A DNA stretch of 64,000 nucleotides, taken from positions 653,005,717 to 653,069,716 of the forward strand of contig NC_090446.1 of NCBI RefSeq assembly GCF_031143425.1, written 5' to 3'. A model generated the notes under the pieces. That model was given only the letters and a program-made list of their open reading frames with translations. It made no database searches and had not been told where the DNA came from. The position numbers were made by a program, and so were the translations under genes. This DNA comes from Pleurodeles waltl (Eukaryota; Chordata; Amphibia; Caudata; Salamandridae). This document shows positions 20,346 to 32,773 of the stretch, in pieces. Position 1 is the first letter of the stretch. Every line of letters starts with the position of its first letter.

Positions 20346-20490
20346 CACTTTGCAAAAAACAGCTCTGTTTTCTGTCAAAAAATGGGATGTGTCCACGTTG
20401 TGTTTTGGGGCATTTCCTGTCGCGGGCGCTAGGCCTACCCACACAAGTGAGGTATAATTTTTATCGGGAGACTTGGGGGAACATAGAATA
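20033..20490 (+). repeat. direct repeat, two copies about 383 bp apart
   Basis: About 70 bases from TGTCGCAGGCGCTAGGCCTA at 20034 recur from 20417 with few changes (GCGCTAGGCCTACCCACACA identical in both, then GGTATMATTTTTATC). After GACTTGGGGGAAC the copies diverge. The spacing matches the length of the inverted-repeat arm plus its tail, suggesting a tandem-plus-inverted array of one unit. Confidence 0.85.
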
Positions 20491-21549
20491 GCAAAACAAG
20501 TGTTATTGCCCCTTATCTTTCTCTACATTTTTTCCTTCCAAATATAAGAGAGTGTGTAAAAAAGACGTCTATTTGAGAAATGCCCTGCAATTCACATGCT
20601 AGTATGGGCACCCCGGAATTCAGAGATGTGCAAATAACCACTGCTCCTCAAAACCTTATCTTGAGCCCATTTTGGAAATGCAAAGGTTTTCTTGATACCT
20701 ATTTTTCACTCTTCATATTTCAGCAAATGAATTGCTGTATACCCACTATAGAATGAAAACCAACTGCAGGGTGCAGCTCATTTATTGGCTCTGGATACCT
20801 AGGGTTCTTGATGAACCTACAAGCCCTTTATATCCCCACAACCAGAAGAGTCCAGCAGACATAAGGGTATATTGCTTTAAAAAATCTGACATCGCAGGAA
20901 AAAGAGTAAAACATAAAGAAAAATGGCTGCTGTTTTCAGCTCAATTTCAATATTTTTTTATTTCAGCTGTTATTTTCTGTATGAAAACCTTGTAGGATCT
21001 ACCCAAATGACCCCTTGCAGAATTCTGAAAACTAGACAAAATTCTGAAGTGTTTAGCTTTCCGGGATCCAGCATTGGTTTCCCACCCATTCCTGTCACTA
21101 ACTGGAAGGAGGCTGAAAGCACCAAAAATAGTAAAAATGGGGTATGTCCCAGTAAAATGCCAAATTTGTGTTGAAAAATGTGGTTTTCTGATTCAAGTCT
21201 GCCCGTTCCTGAAGGGTGGGAAGATGGTGATTTTAGCACCAGAAACCCTTTGTTGATGCCATTTTCAGGGAAAAAACCACAAGCCTTCTTCGGCAGCCCT
21301 TTTTTCCAATTTTTTTGGAAAAAACGAAATTTTCACTGTATTTTGGCTAATTTCTTGGTCTTCTCCAGGGGAAACCACTAACTCTGGGTACCATTAGAAT
21401 CCCTAGGATGTTGGAAAAAAAGGACGCAAATTTATTGTGGATAGCTTATGTGGACAAAAAGTTATGAAGGCCTAAGCGCAAACCACCCCAAATAGCCAAA
21501 AAAGGGCTCAGCACTGGGGGGGGGAACTGCCCAGCAGCTAAGGGGTTAA

Positions 21550-24430
21550 AGAATTCTTTAGTCTAATCCAAGGTCTCCTTTCTAAGGTTTTAATCTGGTA
21601 AAAGCATTTCCCTCCGATAAATGTATTTAATAAGTACGTTTTTTGTGTTTGAAATTGCACTGAAGTAGAAATTGTGATTACCCAGCTCAGTTGGTGAAAT
21701 ACTGCCCTCAATTCACGTGTTTAATTTCTATGAAATAGAATGTTTGCTTTAGTTTTTTGTATGTTTTTGCGATGAAATTTCCAATTTTGTACAGAAATGG
21801 CTTTTATGATCAAACATGTTTGTCATAGTAGACATTATAAGGATGCATTACGTTTTGAAACCTCACTCCTAGAATACTGGGTGTAAAGGGTTACTCGGAG
21901 CACCTGTGAGAACTTGGCATTTGCAATGAGCACGCAATTGAGAAAGATTAGGGACTGCTGTGGTCTGGGCTCCAAACTATTTAATCATAAAACTGATTGA
22001 CTGTAGGGCCAGGCCTAATGTGTAAATAAATGTACTCCATAATCATTTGTATTTCAGTACGATACCTAAATTTGCGGTTGGCAATTCTAGTAATTTAATC
22101 AGCCCTTGCTGATTACAATGCTGATGCACATCGAAAAACTGCAAGTGATTAGGCCTCCAACGTTAACGCATGTAAAATTTAATTTCTTGGAAGCAAAAAA
22201 TTATTTTAGAAACAGTGTGAATACGAATACCACTTACCGAAACAAAATTTTATGCACTATCATCAGCTGTATAACCTAAAAGAAGGTTTGATTTGTTTTT
22301 TGAGATCACTGCTAAATGCACAGTTGTTTATATGAGCTACCTTGCTGCTACTAATAATATTGCCACTGCTGTCACAACCACAGCCATCACCACGGTGCAT
22401 AATGCACAGTGGCTCTCTAGGTCCTGGACATTTTTTCCCTGCACATGATTAACAGAGCGAGGCCTTGAAAGGTTTCTTGGAACTTACCAGCGAACTTGAG
22501 CACTCTGCTTCAGGGTCTTGCCGTTGGCACAGAATAGAGTATTTGCTGTACACTGAGCCATGCTATAGAGAATAGGTAATGTAGACGGGTGTTAAGAAGG
22601 CCCTGGTTGTGCCAGCCTATAAAGGCCTCTGAATGTTTTTGGAGAGAAAGTGATCCGTGATCTATGGATCTCCTGAGTCATGAGTCACCGAAACTTGGTC
22701 TTGTTTATAGCAGCCCGTAGGCAAGCAGACTGCTCTTCTATCGGTATAGAAGATTTCTAGGAAGATAAGCATATATTGTATTTCTGTAGTCTAGGTAAAC
22801 ATTAACAGCAGTCCTCAAAACCACTGCCCGATTTGGGGGCTTAAGTAGCTGCCAGATATAAAGACTGTTTACTACAATGTTACCATGATGGGCCAAGACA
22901 TTCCTACTGCCAGAATCCTACCCAGATTGTTTACCTTGTCAGAGGAGGAGACAGCAAAAAACTGAATTAGTGGAACAGGTTGACACTGATGCTCTTTTTC
23001 TGCTATGGGCCAAATAAACTAGCTGTGTCCTGATTTTATCCAACTCAAGATAACTGTTATACATTGAGCCCTGGCTAAAGGATGTGCTCGCCCAATTGGA
23101 GGGAGATAAGACAGATGGTCATTAATGAGTGTAACAAAAATCTGGTGGTTGTCTAGTTAAAACTACTTGGAAGCATTGAACTGTTCCTGAAGAATGAATG
23201 GAGAAGTTAAGTAAGTGTTAAACAGCAGAGGAAGCAAGGTACCTTTTTTCAGTATGCAGCAACAAGTAGTGGCACGCTAGAAATAACAAAGAATTAACCA
23301 CAACTGTTTGAGAGCTAATGGAAAGAAAATCCTTAAACAAAAGTATTATGGGCAGAGAGGCCCTGATAATGGAGCTGCTGGTAGTAATTAATAGTAGGCA
23401 GACTTTCCAGCAATTTTCCTTTGTGCATGGTTCCAAAAAAACGCACTTAAGTCTAAAAGGCCAAGAGCACTCCATGCGCACACCATATTTAAGCTACTTT
23501 CAGAGAAACCGTTTCCTGGTGTCTGTATCCAAACGAGGTCCTATGTGGTGAAGGCAACTGTAAGTCACTAGATGCTTGGCATGGGTGCAGTCATCTTTCA
23601 TGATTTGAGTTGATATGGGAAAGGATTGAGGATGAAGATGGATAGCAAGGGAGAATACTTAAAAGATGACTTTGTCCCATTATAGTGTCCTTTTATGAGG
23701 AAGAGGAAACCTGTTTATTCCAAATATGGTTTTAAATAGGCTGATGGGTGTATGTTCTTTTTGGATTTGGAGCGATTCATTCTTTTGAAGAACACTGGTA
23801 GCAGAGAAACTGTGTCCCATTGTCAATGTAGACTACAGTAAATTAAAACAAATGCCATCCCCACTTTGCAAGCTTTTCCAAATGCTGATTTGGATTGCTG
23901 CTAGGTATTTCACTGAAGTATCCGATTTTCTTTTAATACTGGGATGCTTTTGGTCATCTGACACTGTAGCACATCTGATGAGAGTGAACACTATGAACGT
24001 TATTTTGGGGGCCCAGTTACAACGTAGTTGCTGTAATCCAGTTCAAAATTACTACAAAACCTTGCTGGGACAAAATATGGACAAATGCCAAAGTATCATT
24101 TTGGATGTGCAATTTAGGCAGATATTACTAATCCCAGGTGAAGGATTGCTTGATGTCCTATAATTTTATCTAAAGGCAGTTTGTTTATAGCTGTCAAATC
24201 TTTTCGGGCCTAAATAAATTCAATTTTTTTATTTTAATAATAAGACGTAAGCTTAGGTGAAAGTTGCAGGTTCTCCATTTTGGTGTCGCATTCCGTCTGT
24301 GATGATTTTTGTTTATTTAGGATAAAATTATCAGCACTACAAACTTTTGATTACAACTCCGTTCCTATAGACTATCCTCAAATGACTTTGTTCTCACCAT
24401 CTGGTACATTGTAATGCTTTCCACCAATTA
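21550..24430. other. no gene seen
   Basis: About 2.9 kb with no convincing open frame. From about 22400 to 24160 the sequence has the texture of an old repeat (frequent GAGG/AAGG words, no low complexity), but I could not match it to the L2 or L1 copies in this window. Confidence 0.35.
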
Positions 24431-24439
24431 AGACATTTT

Positions 24440-25950
24440 GCTTTCCAGAATGAATTCCCCATTTTTGAGGCCTCCCTTGGGCCATACCCTGCAAAATCCC
24501 AACCATTGGGCCCTTACCTTAACACCACAGCTATTTTGGCTGCACAAATCAATAAGTACCACAGGACAAGTAACCCAAATTATGACAGTAAGGTTTGGTC
24601 AGTCCACTATTAAGAAAACCGTATGCAATACAATGAGTATTTATAATAGTAGACCTTTTTTCAATTTTACCTACCCTTAGTAATGTCCTCCAATCATTTG
24701 TTGGCACTCAACAACCCCCTCCCCTTGAAATAACTCATTTTCTGGATTATCCTCAGTCAGGTTTGTGACTTGGTATTAGTGCCTACAGTCTGGTAATGCA
24801 GACTTATTGATTTTGCTATGCGTATCTGCTGGCTTTGACACAGACTTCCACTCTATTCGTAGTTCTCATCTAAAAGAAACTGGATTGGAATGCTTTACCA
24901 TTGATTGGTTCATATCCTTTCAGTCAGATTGCTCTCACGTGGTTGCCAATCCACCTTTTCAATCAAGTTTCAGAAATATTCCAGTGCCAGATTCCTCAAA
25001 GATCTACCCTTAGCCTCACCCTCTTTAAGCTTTATCTTTCTTGATGCATTCATTATACATTCCTTTAGTTTCACAGTTTTTTCCTATGTTGATGACACCC
25101 AACCGATTCTTAGACCTGACAGTGAGTTGATGTAATTTCAATCTGATTTTAAGCAGTGCATTGATTGAATTTCAGCTCTTTAAGACACAACTCATCCAAG
25201 ACATAAAACTTGGTATTTTGGTGATACCACCAACTGGAATTCCAAAGCTGGTCAGAGGAGCTGGCATCTACAACCCTTAATGTATTTCCTGGCTAGGAAC
25301 TTGAGACTCACCTTCAACCCCAACCTTTCCTTTGAGAAACATATCTTAAACTCTCTCTACCTGCTTCTTTCTTTTTTTAAATTCTAAAAAAAGTTTTCTT
25401 TTCATCCCTATGGAATATAGAAAAAAGAACTGGCAAAGCTACCATTGCATCCAGGCTGTATTGCTCCATCCCAGTTTTCCTTGGACTTCACAATGAAGCA
25501 AATCCAAGATCTCGAGAATATCCAGAATGTTGGGGCCTTTCTCCTTTTGGAGATTAAGTTATGCTATGTGTCTACTCAATTTTGTGATTTTCACTTGCTT
25601 AAAATTAAGGCAAGATACATGTTCAAACCCCTTTGCTTCTACCTTCGTGCTTTGGAAGCCATTAACCGTTATTACATTCCGGAACTTTTCAAGCAGTTTA
25701 TACGCCCTCTCACTCTATATTTGGCCTTTGCCAATCATCTGAGTGTTTCTAATCCAAAAAAAGATACTTGGAGACCCTTCTATTAATTACCTTACAGCTA
25801 AGGCCTGGAACCATCAAACATACAGGCTCCGTTTGACCTTCTCTCTTCTTTCCTTTCGGAAATAAATTGAAGTCTATCTATTGGCTCTGTGATTTCCCTC
25901 TGATTTTCTTCTGATACCATTTTCGGTTTACTGTATTCTTAGTGCTAGAG
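24440..25950 (+). mobile_element. L2/CR1-group LINE copy 3, plus strand
   Basis: Plus-strand frames give, in order, blocks of a non-LTR reverse transcriptase. SAGFDTDFHSIRSSHLKETG (24826-24885) corresponds to the usual DTVDH block. DWFISFQSD is followed by a broken VPQGS region. SYVDDTQPILRP (near 25085-25120) corresponds to the YADDTQ catalytic block. Further on, KARYMFKPLCF belongs to the C-terminal region. Frame changes between the blocks show a dead copy. Orientation is opposite to copies 1 and 2. Confidence 0.6.
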
Positions 25951-28115
25951 CGTCCTTAACTGTTTAAAAGTGCGTTTTTTAAAATGGTGAATCCGTTTTC
26001 TATCTGTTGAGCTCCTCTTACTCGAGACTTCTACAGAAATATGCATCCTTCTGGACAGTAACAATCAAAGAAATATACGACCAGACCCTATGTAGTCTCG
26101 ATCTGCATCGGCCTCAAGAGGCATGTCCTGCTGGCATCCTAACTTCAGTTAACAGAGGTATTACCTCCTGTCACAATTTTACTGTACATGGTGTTGTGTA
26201 TTTTTCTTCTGATTAGTACGAACCGTACGCAAAGAGCCCTGTTTTTAAGGGTGTGCCCCCCGTTCTAGAGAAGCTCTTACAATCTCTGGCGGTGAATTTG
26301 CTCTTAAATCATGAACATGTCCTTTTTGTTGTAGGATGATAGACCTGGGAAGTATATGCAAGTATGTACTGCAAAAAAGTAGACTACAAACATAAAGAAC
26401 GTCGCAAATATAGCTGTTAAATTGTCGTCTAGTAACCAATACCATGAAGCATTTATTTTGCCGCAAAAAATAACATTATTGTAGATATACTAGTTTTTCC
26501 TAGACTCTTATTAGTTAGGAAATATGGCTTGACTTGGACATTTTTAATGGGTCTAAATATTTGTAGGTCGATATTTTAGCACCTCTTTATTAGTGTCCCT
26601 TATGTTTTTGAATCCATTTTTGTGAACTAACTTTTTTTGAAGTGTATTTTTAAGTAATGGTTTTCACATGTGACTGTAGACCAGACCTTTACTTCTATCT
26701 TCTTGATTATTCTTCTCAAACGGAAATCTTTTTCGTTTCAGACCAGGGCACGGAGAAATTGTATGTCCATTTCTGTGTATAGGGCAAGTGGTTTAAAAAC
26801 TGCAAATTTATCGTACTCCACACACCTCATTACCAGGCCCACACCCCCACCCCACGTTGCACTTCACTCCGTTAGAAGTCACCTGCTAATTATTCCTAAC
26901 CAGAAATGTGAACTTTTTGCGTGAACACTGCCTAAAATGTGATATTATTTAGAGCACCCCTTAAAATTCTGATTTATAAAGCCTCAAAGACAAACGCTTG
27001 ACATCCTTGTCATCATGCTCTTAAGCAGAAAACGGGGCGTGTTGAAATAGCTAAAAATCCGTTTGGGGACTCTAGCCTGCAAACACTTGAAACTCTGTAG
27101 TTAAGTGCTCATGAAATTCTTGAGCCATGTGATGACTTTACTGGCCACTGGTCAGAAACAATTATTTTGATTTGCGTTCTTCGTCGTTGAAATGCTATTT
27201 TTATCCCACCAGCAGCCAAAATTACTTACGGGTAAGATTTCCTCCACCGAGCTAGTCTAGTAAAAAAAAAAATCAAGTGTATGCAGTGTATTTTCAGTAG
27301 ACCCTCACTTGTGATTGTTTACTCTTAATATATTTTAGCCACAACGTATTTCCATTCTATTAGAGATGACTTAGCATACTTGTCTTTTTTAGATATCCTT
27401 TCGTTTTTTGTTCTTCATTGAATCTTTTTGTGGACTAAGTGATTCCAAACAACAGACAGGTAGTATGGAAACGACATGTGGATAACCATTCCAGAAGTTT
27501 CTTCTTATGACATACCAATGGTACGCAAATGTGCTAGAAGTTAAGAATTTATTAAAGAGAGTCCCAAACATGAGCAAACGAGAATTTAGCAGCGCACCAA
27601 GTATAGTTTAACAAGCCTAACAATTTTTTGGGATGAGCCTGTGGGAGCATGAGCCAGTACATGTGTTTCACTTGCGAGTCACGTATATTAACAGAAAAGG
27701 ACTTGGAGCCCACAGTTGCTTATCATTTGTTGGCATGCCTGGCACTCTTCTTTAGCCTCATAATTCGTCACTGCAGGCGTGGCATCCTGTCTGTTCTCCT
27801 CTGTGGGGCAGGGACCAAGCACTGATTGATACAACTTAATTAGTGTCCGTCCTATGCTCCAAACGTGACTGAGGTACTATTTTGTTCTTATTGACTTCTA
27901 ATGCCCTGCAGGCAGAAGGTGTATGACTGGCAAAAACGTGGCTAGCATGACAAACAAAATTGCTAAATTTTATTTTAACTATATTTTATTTTGCCAAGTC
28001 CACTACTCTGCACTGGTGGGCAGTGTTCTCAAATGATGGCTGTTATCTTGTTCTAAATACATCAAAGTGACATTAATTCTTTGTGTGATTTCCGAAACTG
28101 TTTTGGCACATAATC
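25951..28115. other. no gene seen
   Basis: AT-rich and apparently unique sequence with no long open frame, no terminal repeats and one A run near 27263-27272. Confidence 0.4.
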
Positions 28116-28116
28116 G

Positions 28117-28545
28117 TGCAGTCAACCTCAATACACCCCACATCAATACACCCAACTCAATCCAATCCGCATCAGAACATCCTAATCCACCCAGACCGAT
28201 CCAATCCACCTTACTCCAATCAACCCCACTGCAGTCCATACCACTCACCCCAACCCTTCCAACCCACCCAAATCCAAGTCTGCCCCACTCCAGTTCAAAC
28301 CAATCTGCTCCACTCCAATTCAAAACACTCTACCACACTCCAGTCAGCCTCAATCAAATCCAAAATAATCTGTCCCAATCTAAAACAATCTGCCTTACTC
28401 CAAAACAATCTGCCCCAGTCCAAAACAATCTGTCCCGTTCCATTGCAAAACAATCTTTCACACTTCAATCTGCCCCATTCTAATCCAGAACAATATGCCT
28501 GCTCCAATCCAAAACAATCTGCCCCACTCCAGGTCAAGCATACTA
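28117..28545 (+). repeat. G-poor degenerate minisatellite
   Basis: About 430 bases built of a roughly 19-20 base unit such as AAAACAATCTGCCCCACTCC, with more variable units at the left end. Guanine is rare on the plus strand, giving strong strand asymmetry. Open frames of up to 154 codons in both directions arise from the periodicity and are not genes. Confidence 0.9.
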
Positions 28546-28584
28546 AACGGTGTGTTGTGAGGCATGTTGTGACTTACTAAGAAC

Positions 28585-29140
28585 ATGAAAAGGCTTAGAG
28601 CCTGCCCATTGGTTACCATTGGTTGGCTTTCCTGGTCCTCATTTGTCTGCTTCTTATCTTGTCAGTCTTGTGTTTAATGGAGAATAACTTTTTACAATAT
28701 CTTTGATTGGCAGGTACTGCTGCTTCTTTCTTTAATTATATGGAGCACTCCAGTAAAGTGCATGTGTTTTTAGTGCTGCTTCCCTCATGTACGTCTCTAC
28801 ACTTCACACTCTGTGTAGCTCTATTTCCTGACCGCTTCAATCTGCCATCTTCCCTCTTGATCTTGTCCCTGTGCTTCTGCCCTTTGTGTCCCCCAACCCG
28901 TGCCCTTCCGTGTTGCTTTCAACCACCCTTGTATTGCTTTCAGTTGCTCCATCCCCTGTTGCTTTTGCATGCCTTCCAGCCCTCACCTTGTTGTTTTCAC
29001 ATCCCCTGCTGTGGTGTTTTGTGGTCACCACCCCTTGCTGGTGTTGCTTCGCCTTCCATCCCTCACTCTTCCTGTGTTGCTTTATAGTTTCCCCACTCAC
29101 CCATGTGTTGCTACTCCGGTCATTTGCTTGCAAAGAAAGC
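28585..29140 (+). repeat. pyrimidine-rich dispersed repeat, copy 2
   Basis: It starts with GCCCATTGGTTACCATTGGT near 28606, the counterpart of 2390-2410. It then runs through a C/T-rich tract in which GTGTTGCTTT-like words recur every 30-45 bases. A shorter related tract sits at 29575-29750 and ends in a run of about 19 A. Open frames across it are composition artefacts. Confidence 0.45.
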
Positions 29141-29807
29141 AAATCTCTGGTAGAGTATTTTAAAACTGCTTGGTCTCTTTTTTTTTTTTTTTGCCACATT
29201 ACCTTAAGCCCACAAGGTCATCTTACTTTACTATTCTTTTTACTTGTGTTTTACTGAATTAAGAGTGTCATGTTTCTTTGAATAGGTGTGAACATGCGCC
29301 ATGGAATGAACGAAGCTCATTGATGACTCAGGCCATGCTTGGATAACATTCTAAATCGCTTTCATTTACCCTCCATGAGTGTGCACTGCACAGTTTTCAA
29401 GCATCCTGCAGTTTTGACAAGACTTTTGTCCCCTGGGTGCTGCTGTAGGAACATGAAAAGGGTTTTGTGTTGCCTTAGTGCCACCACAATGACATCTTTG
29501 ATTTTCTTTTATAATGTAATATGTAGAAAATGAGTAGCCGCTTAGTTTTCAGGAGTTACTTTTTTCTTTTCGGTGAAGCACTCAATGAGAGTGCATGTGT
29601 TTTCCAGCTGTGTCCCTTGTGTACTTCTCTTCCCATCCACCCCTTTGCCTTCTCTGTGTTGCGCACTCTCACCTGTGTGTTTCTCCTCTTGCCCCCCATG
29701 TTGCTCTCATCCTTGTGACACCAGCATGCCATAGGTGTTTCCCAGCTCTTAAAAAAAAAAAAAAAAAAAATGTTTTGCAATTTATTTACCGATACCACTC
29801 AGATCGA

Positions 29808-29955
29808 TAAGTAGAAAAAACATGTTTGCCTATCTCATTTTGTAGAGGCACACGTGGTGTGCACGGCTACAAAATGATGTGGCATAACGTCGTAGTACCT
29901 TTTGGTGTTCTTATTTAGCCATGCTGCACAGCATTGCTTTAAACCCGCAAAGCCA
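29808..29955 (+). repeat. dispersed repeat segment shared with 3507-3770
   Basis: GGCTACAAAATGATGTGGCA near 29867 and the downstream GCTGCACAGCAT match copy 1 in the same order. This supports the second occurrence of the composite family. Confidence 0.4.
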
Positions 29956-30895
29956 AGAGGTTCCAAAGGCAAAAACCTATTGATGTTGTCATTGTTTATT
30001 CTATTGAACATTTTGAGCCAGATTCTCTTTGTTATGTTGAACATTTCTGATAATATGTGAACGTCTGCAAGTTGCCACACCGAATTCTCTCTCTGTAATT
30101 TGCTGGTACCGGATCAATGCATGTTTGGCGTTAGCCTGAGGTGCAATTGGTTGATGTGCAGGGTTTTCTTATCTTCAACCACTGGCGTGATGTTCTTTAT
30201 TAGTGAGTTATCACCAACATTAACACAGCTTGATTTCCTTCGGGAATAAGCTAATTTACCTTTGATTTGTTTAATTTATTAATGCTGTCTTGTTGGATAG
30301 CCAGATCAAGTTCCTCTCCCCTTGAACATTTATATTCTTTCAAACAAGCTCCGCACAGATCTCATTTCCGTGTCCTCTGAACGGAGTGAACGGAGACTGG
30401 CCCCGCAAGCCCGGTTTGGTGGTTGGCAGGAAAACGTCGCCAAAGAAGGCTCTGCCAAAAAAAAAATGTATATATTTTGCTAGTGATGTTTTAGTCTTTT
30501 AAATACAGAGCATCATTCTCTTTAATCGGTCTCCCTTTACATGTCAGATTGCAGTCTGTGGTAGTCTATTTAAAATCATGGTAAGCAAGAAGTTTGAAAG
30601 TAAATATGTTGCTCTTTGTTTGGCTGAATCTTTGGAATGGATTTATTTCTGTGCAGTGTGTTGAAATTTAGCCCTTGACCTGAATCATCCATGTCCAAGC
30701 ATGTGCTTTATGCCCAAGCAAAAAACAAGCATTGACAAAGCCAATTTGTCTTGGCAAATCCTAGAGGTATTGGCATTGCATTGCCAATGTCTTTTAGATA
30801 TGTTTAGCCAAAGTCCCTCTAACAGTTAACCTTGGGGCTATCTTTCAAGCTGCTCAAAAACTGGGAGGATATGAAACGTTAGGTGCTTCAGTGAC
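29956..30895. other. no gene seen
   Basis: No protein-like open frame, no repeat ends. Short palindromic text GAACGGAGTGAACGGAG near 30378 is a direct repeat of CGGAG-type words only. Confidence 0.35.
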
Positions 30896-30899
30896 TTAA

Positions 30900-31010
30900 A
30901 AATGAATAGATAGATAAAAGATAGATAAATAGATATCAGATGGATAAATAAAAGACAACATATATAGGTAGATAAAAGATGATAGATGAAAGCTAGATAT
31001 ATGACACATA
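30900..31010 (+). repeat. degenerate GATA-type microsatellite
   Basis: Repeated GATA, GATAAA and AGATAGAT words with interruptions over about 110 bases, consistent with an old (GATA)n tract. Confidence 0.8.
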
Positions 31011-32699
31011 AAAGAGAGGGATTTTTTATGCAGTGTTAGATGTAGATAAAGCTGTGCTTGTGGAATTCAATGTAAAATATGCTTCCACAACACCTCCCTC
31101 CAAAATAAAGGCTAAGTACATACGTCTAGCATTGCCTGGCAAAAACTGATGTTTACAGCAGCTGGGTGACTGCTTATTTGAATTTCTGACAATGCGCTTA
31201 TTTTATATATGGAACGAATACCACATAATAAACGAAGAGGCTCCCATCAACACGTATGGGTAGTGTGGAACCAAAATGTACACGGATAAAATGTGATCCT
31301 AGGGGTTTCTCCGTCAAGCTTTGTCGTTCCTTAGGTGCTGCTGCTGCGCCTTTGAAGTGCACACCATTCCCTGTGTGCCTAGCGATGCAAAGGATCTGCG
31401 CAGCCCAATTCAGGCGGAGGGAGAGACTGAGAGGGAGTGCCGTCAACGTTTACAAATATTTATTTCTGTGTTGGGCATGGGATATTAAGGAAAATAATGC
31501 TATTGCATTGTCCGGTATGTTTTTCCGTTTTTTACATAACAATTGTAAATGACCCAGCTTGAACTTTTGTTAAAGTGTTTCAATTATTGTCTGAATCGAT
31601 ATATAGTGATCAAAGCGAAAAATCTCCAAAACAATGACATGTATACTGCCCGACTGCTGTTCAACTATGAAGATAGCAAATGCCTGTTTAAAACGGATTC
31701 AGACTAATGTGTTGTGTGTTTTTTATTTTTTTTACTTTTTTTGAGATTTGAGAACAAAGCTATACACTATGGAGGAAAAAAGTACAGCATGGGTAACAGA
31801 AAGGAAAAGCACGTGATGACCCCAGTGAAACAAAATGGGGTCATATAACAGCTTGTGACCCTGCACCCGTCTCTTCAAGCACGTTCCTCACCCCACTACC
31901 AGCAATCTGCAATGCACTATATAACTGTTAACAAGCATTCTGTCCCTTGTGTGCGTGCTCAGTGTCCGTGCCTGTCCTGCAACTCAAACCTGTACATAGT
32001 GCATGTGTCCTCCTCAAGCCCCCTCCATTGTTTACACTGCACAGTGTGGCTAGATTGCAACACAACATTATACGTTCATATGAAGATGCTATTAGTACAT
32101 TTATACATTTATTCTCAGTTTTCGACCAGAACCTTCTTGATTGGAGAATTCACAATGGAATGTTTGAATAGGGTCGGTTGTACTTGGCAGATCTCACCAA
32201 AGAACATGTCAGGTCACACTTGTGAGCCTTTCCTATTCTGAAATTTTTTGAGTTACTTTTATTCGAAGTCTCAACTTTCTCTAAATATGTGTGGCAAACG
32301 AAGCAGACCCTAGCATTGACGAGCATTTTAGAGTGTATGTATCTTGTATTGTTGTAGACAGCGTTGTGCCGCAGAGCTCTAGAAGGGAATCACAAGACAA
32401 GCACCAGCTTGTACCATGAAGCAAAATTTCTAAACGAGGGGTGCGAGGGAGCAAGTGAAACCGGACCACATAACGGTGGAAGCATTGACGATAGGAAGCA
32501 TAAAAGACATGGGGAGAACAAAACAAAAAAGACCCCAGTCTTTGAATGCACAGCAAATGTGACGAAATAACAAGTTGTACAGCCCTGTGTACAGTGGAGT
32601 TCGGTAAACTACAAGAGCTAATCTCAGGTGTGCCAGATTAAAGAAAGCGTATTTCCCTGAACAGATGTTAAAATGGTGACCAGGGAATTTATATAGTAC
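31011..32699. other. no gene seen
   Basis: Open frames at 31198-31552 overlap each other on both strands, and nothing about their composition or context suggests a gene. The interval around 31855-32570 has open frames up to 128 codons without recognisable motifs. Confidence 0.35.
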
Positions 32700-32702
32700 T
32701 TG

Positions 32703-32770
32703 GGGCCAGATGTAGCAAAGGGTTTTTCCCATTCTGTGTCAATGGGAAAATGTGTTCGTACATCTGGCCC
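32703..32770. mobile_element. 68-bp Harbinger-like MITE hairpin
   Basis: The left end GGGCCAGATGTAGC matches the reverse complement of the right end (GGGCCAGATGTACG). Inside, TTTTCCCATT and AATGGGAAAA form a second inverted pair around a loop. The flanks are TTG on the left and TTA on the right, close to the TTA-type 3-bp duplication of PIF/Harbinger elements with one change. Nearly the whole element is stem. From memory, ends of this type are very common in newt DNA, which supports the organism guess. Confidence 0.75.
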
Positions 32771-32773
32771 TTA

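Larger units (their letters stand above)
17798..21549. mobile_element. piggyBac-like element flanked by TTAA, no intact transposase
   Basis: A TTAA at 17798-17801 starts TTAAACCTCTTTAGTGCGGGC. On the other strand the right end starts TTAACCCCTTAGCTGCTGGGC, with its TTAA at 21546-21549. TTAA duplications with C-rich short inverted ends are the hallmark of piggyBac-type elements; Kolobok elements also use TTAA but usually begin AAAGG. The interior has no long open frame. Near 19229-19430 a minus-to-plus acidic segment resembles the acidic N-terminus of piggyBac transposases, but it is broken. The inside holds hairpins, a TA-rich tract, a probable secondary insertion at 18340-18740 and a large inverted repeat. 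It looks like a deleted, non-autonomous derivative. Confidence 0.55.

Noticed and set aside
28116..28580. 154-codon open frame on the plus strand and long frames on the minus strand
   Set aside because: They arise from a minisatellite whose period and lack of G avoid stop codons. The peptide is a repeat of Asn, Gln, Ser and Pro without any domain.
31198..31552. Opposing frames of 82 and 98 codons as a small gene
   Set aside because: Both strands are open over the same bases, with no splice or poly(A) context to choose between them.
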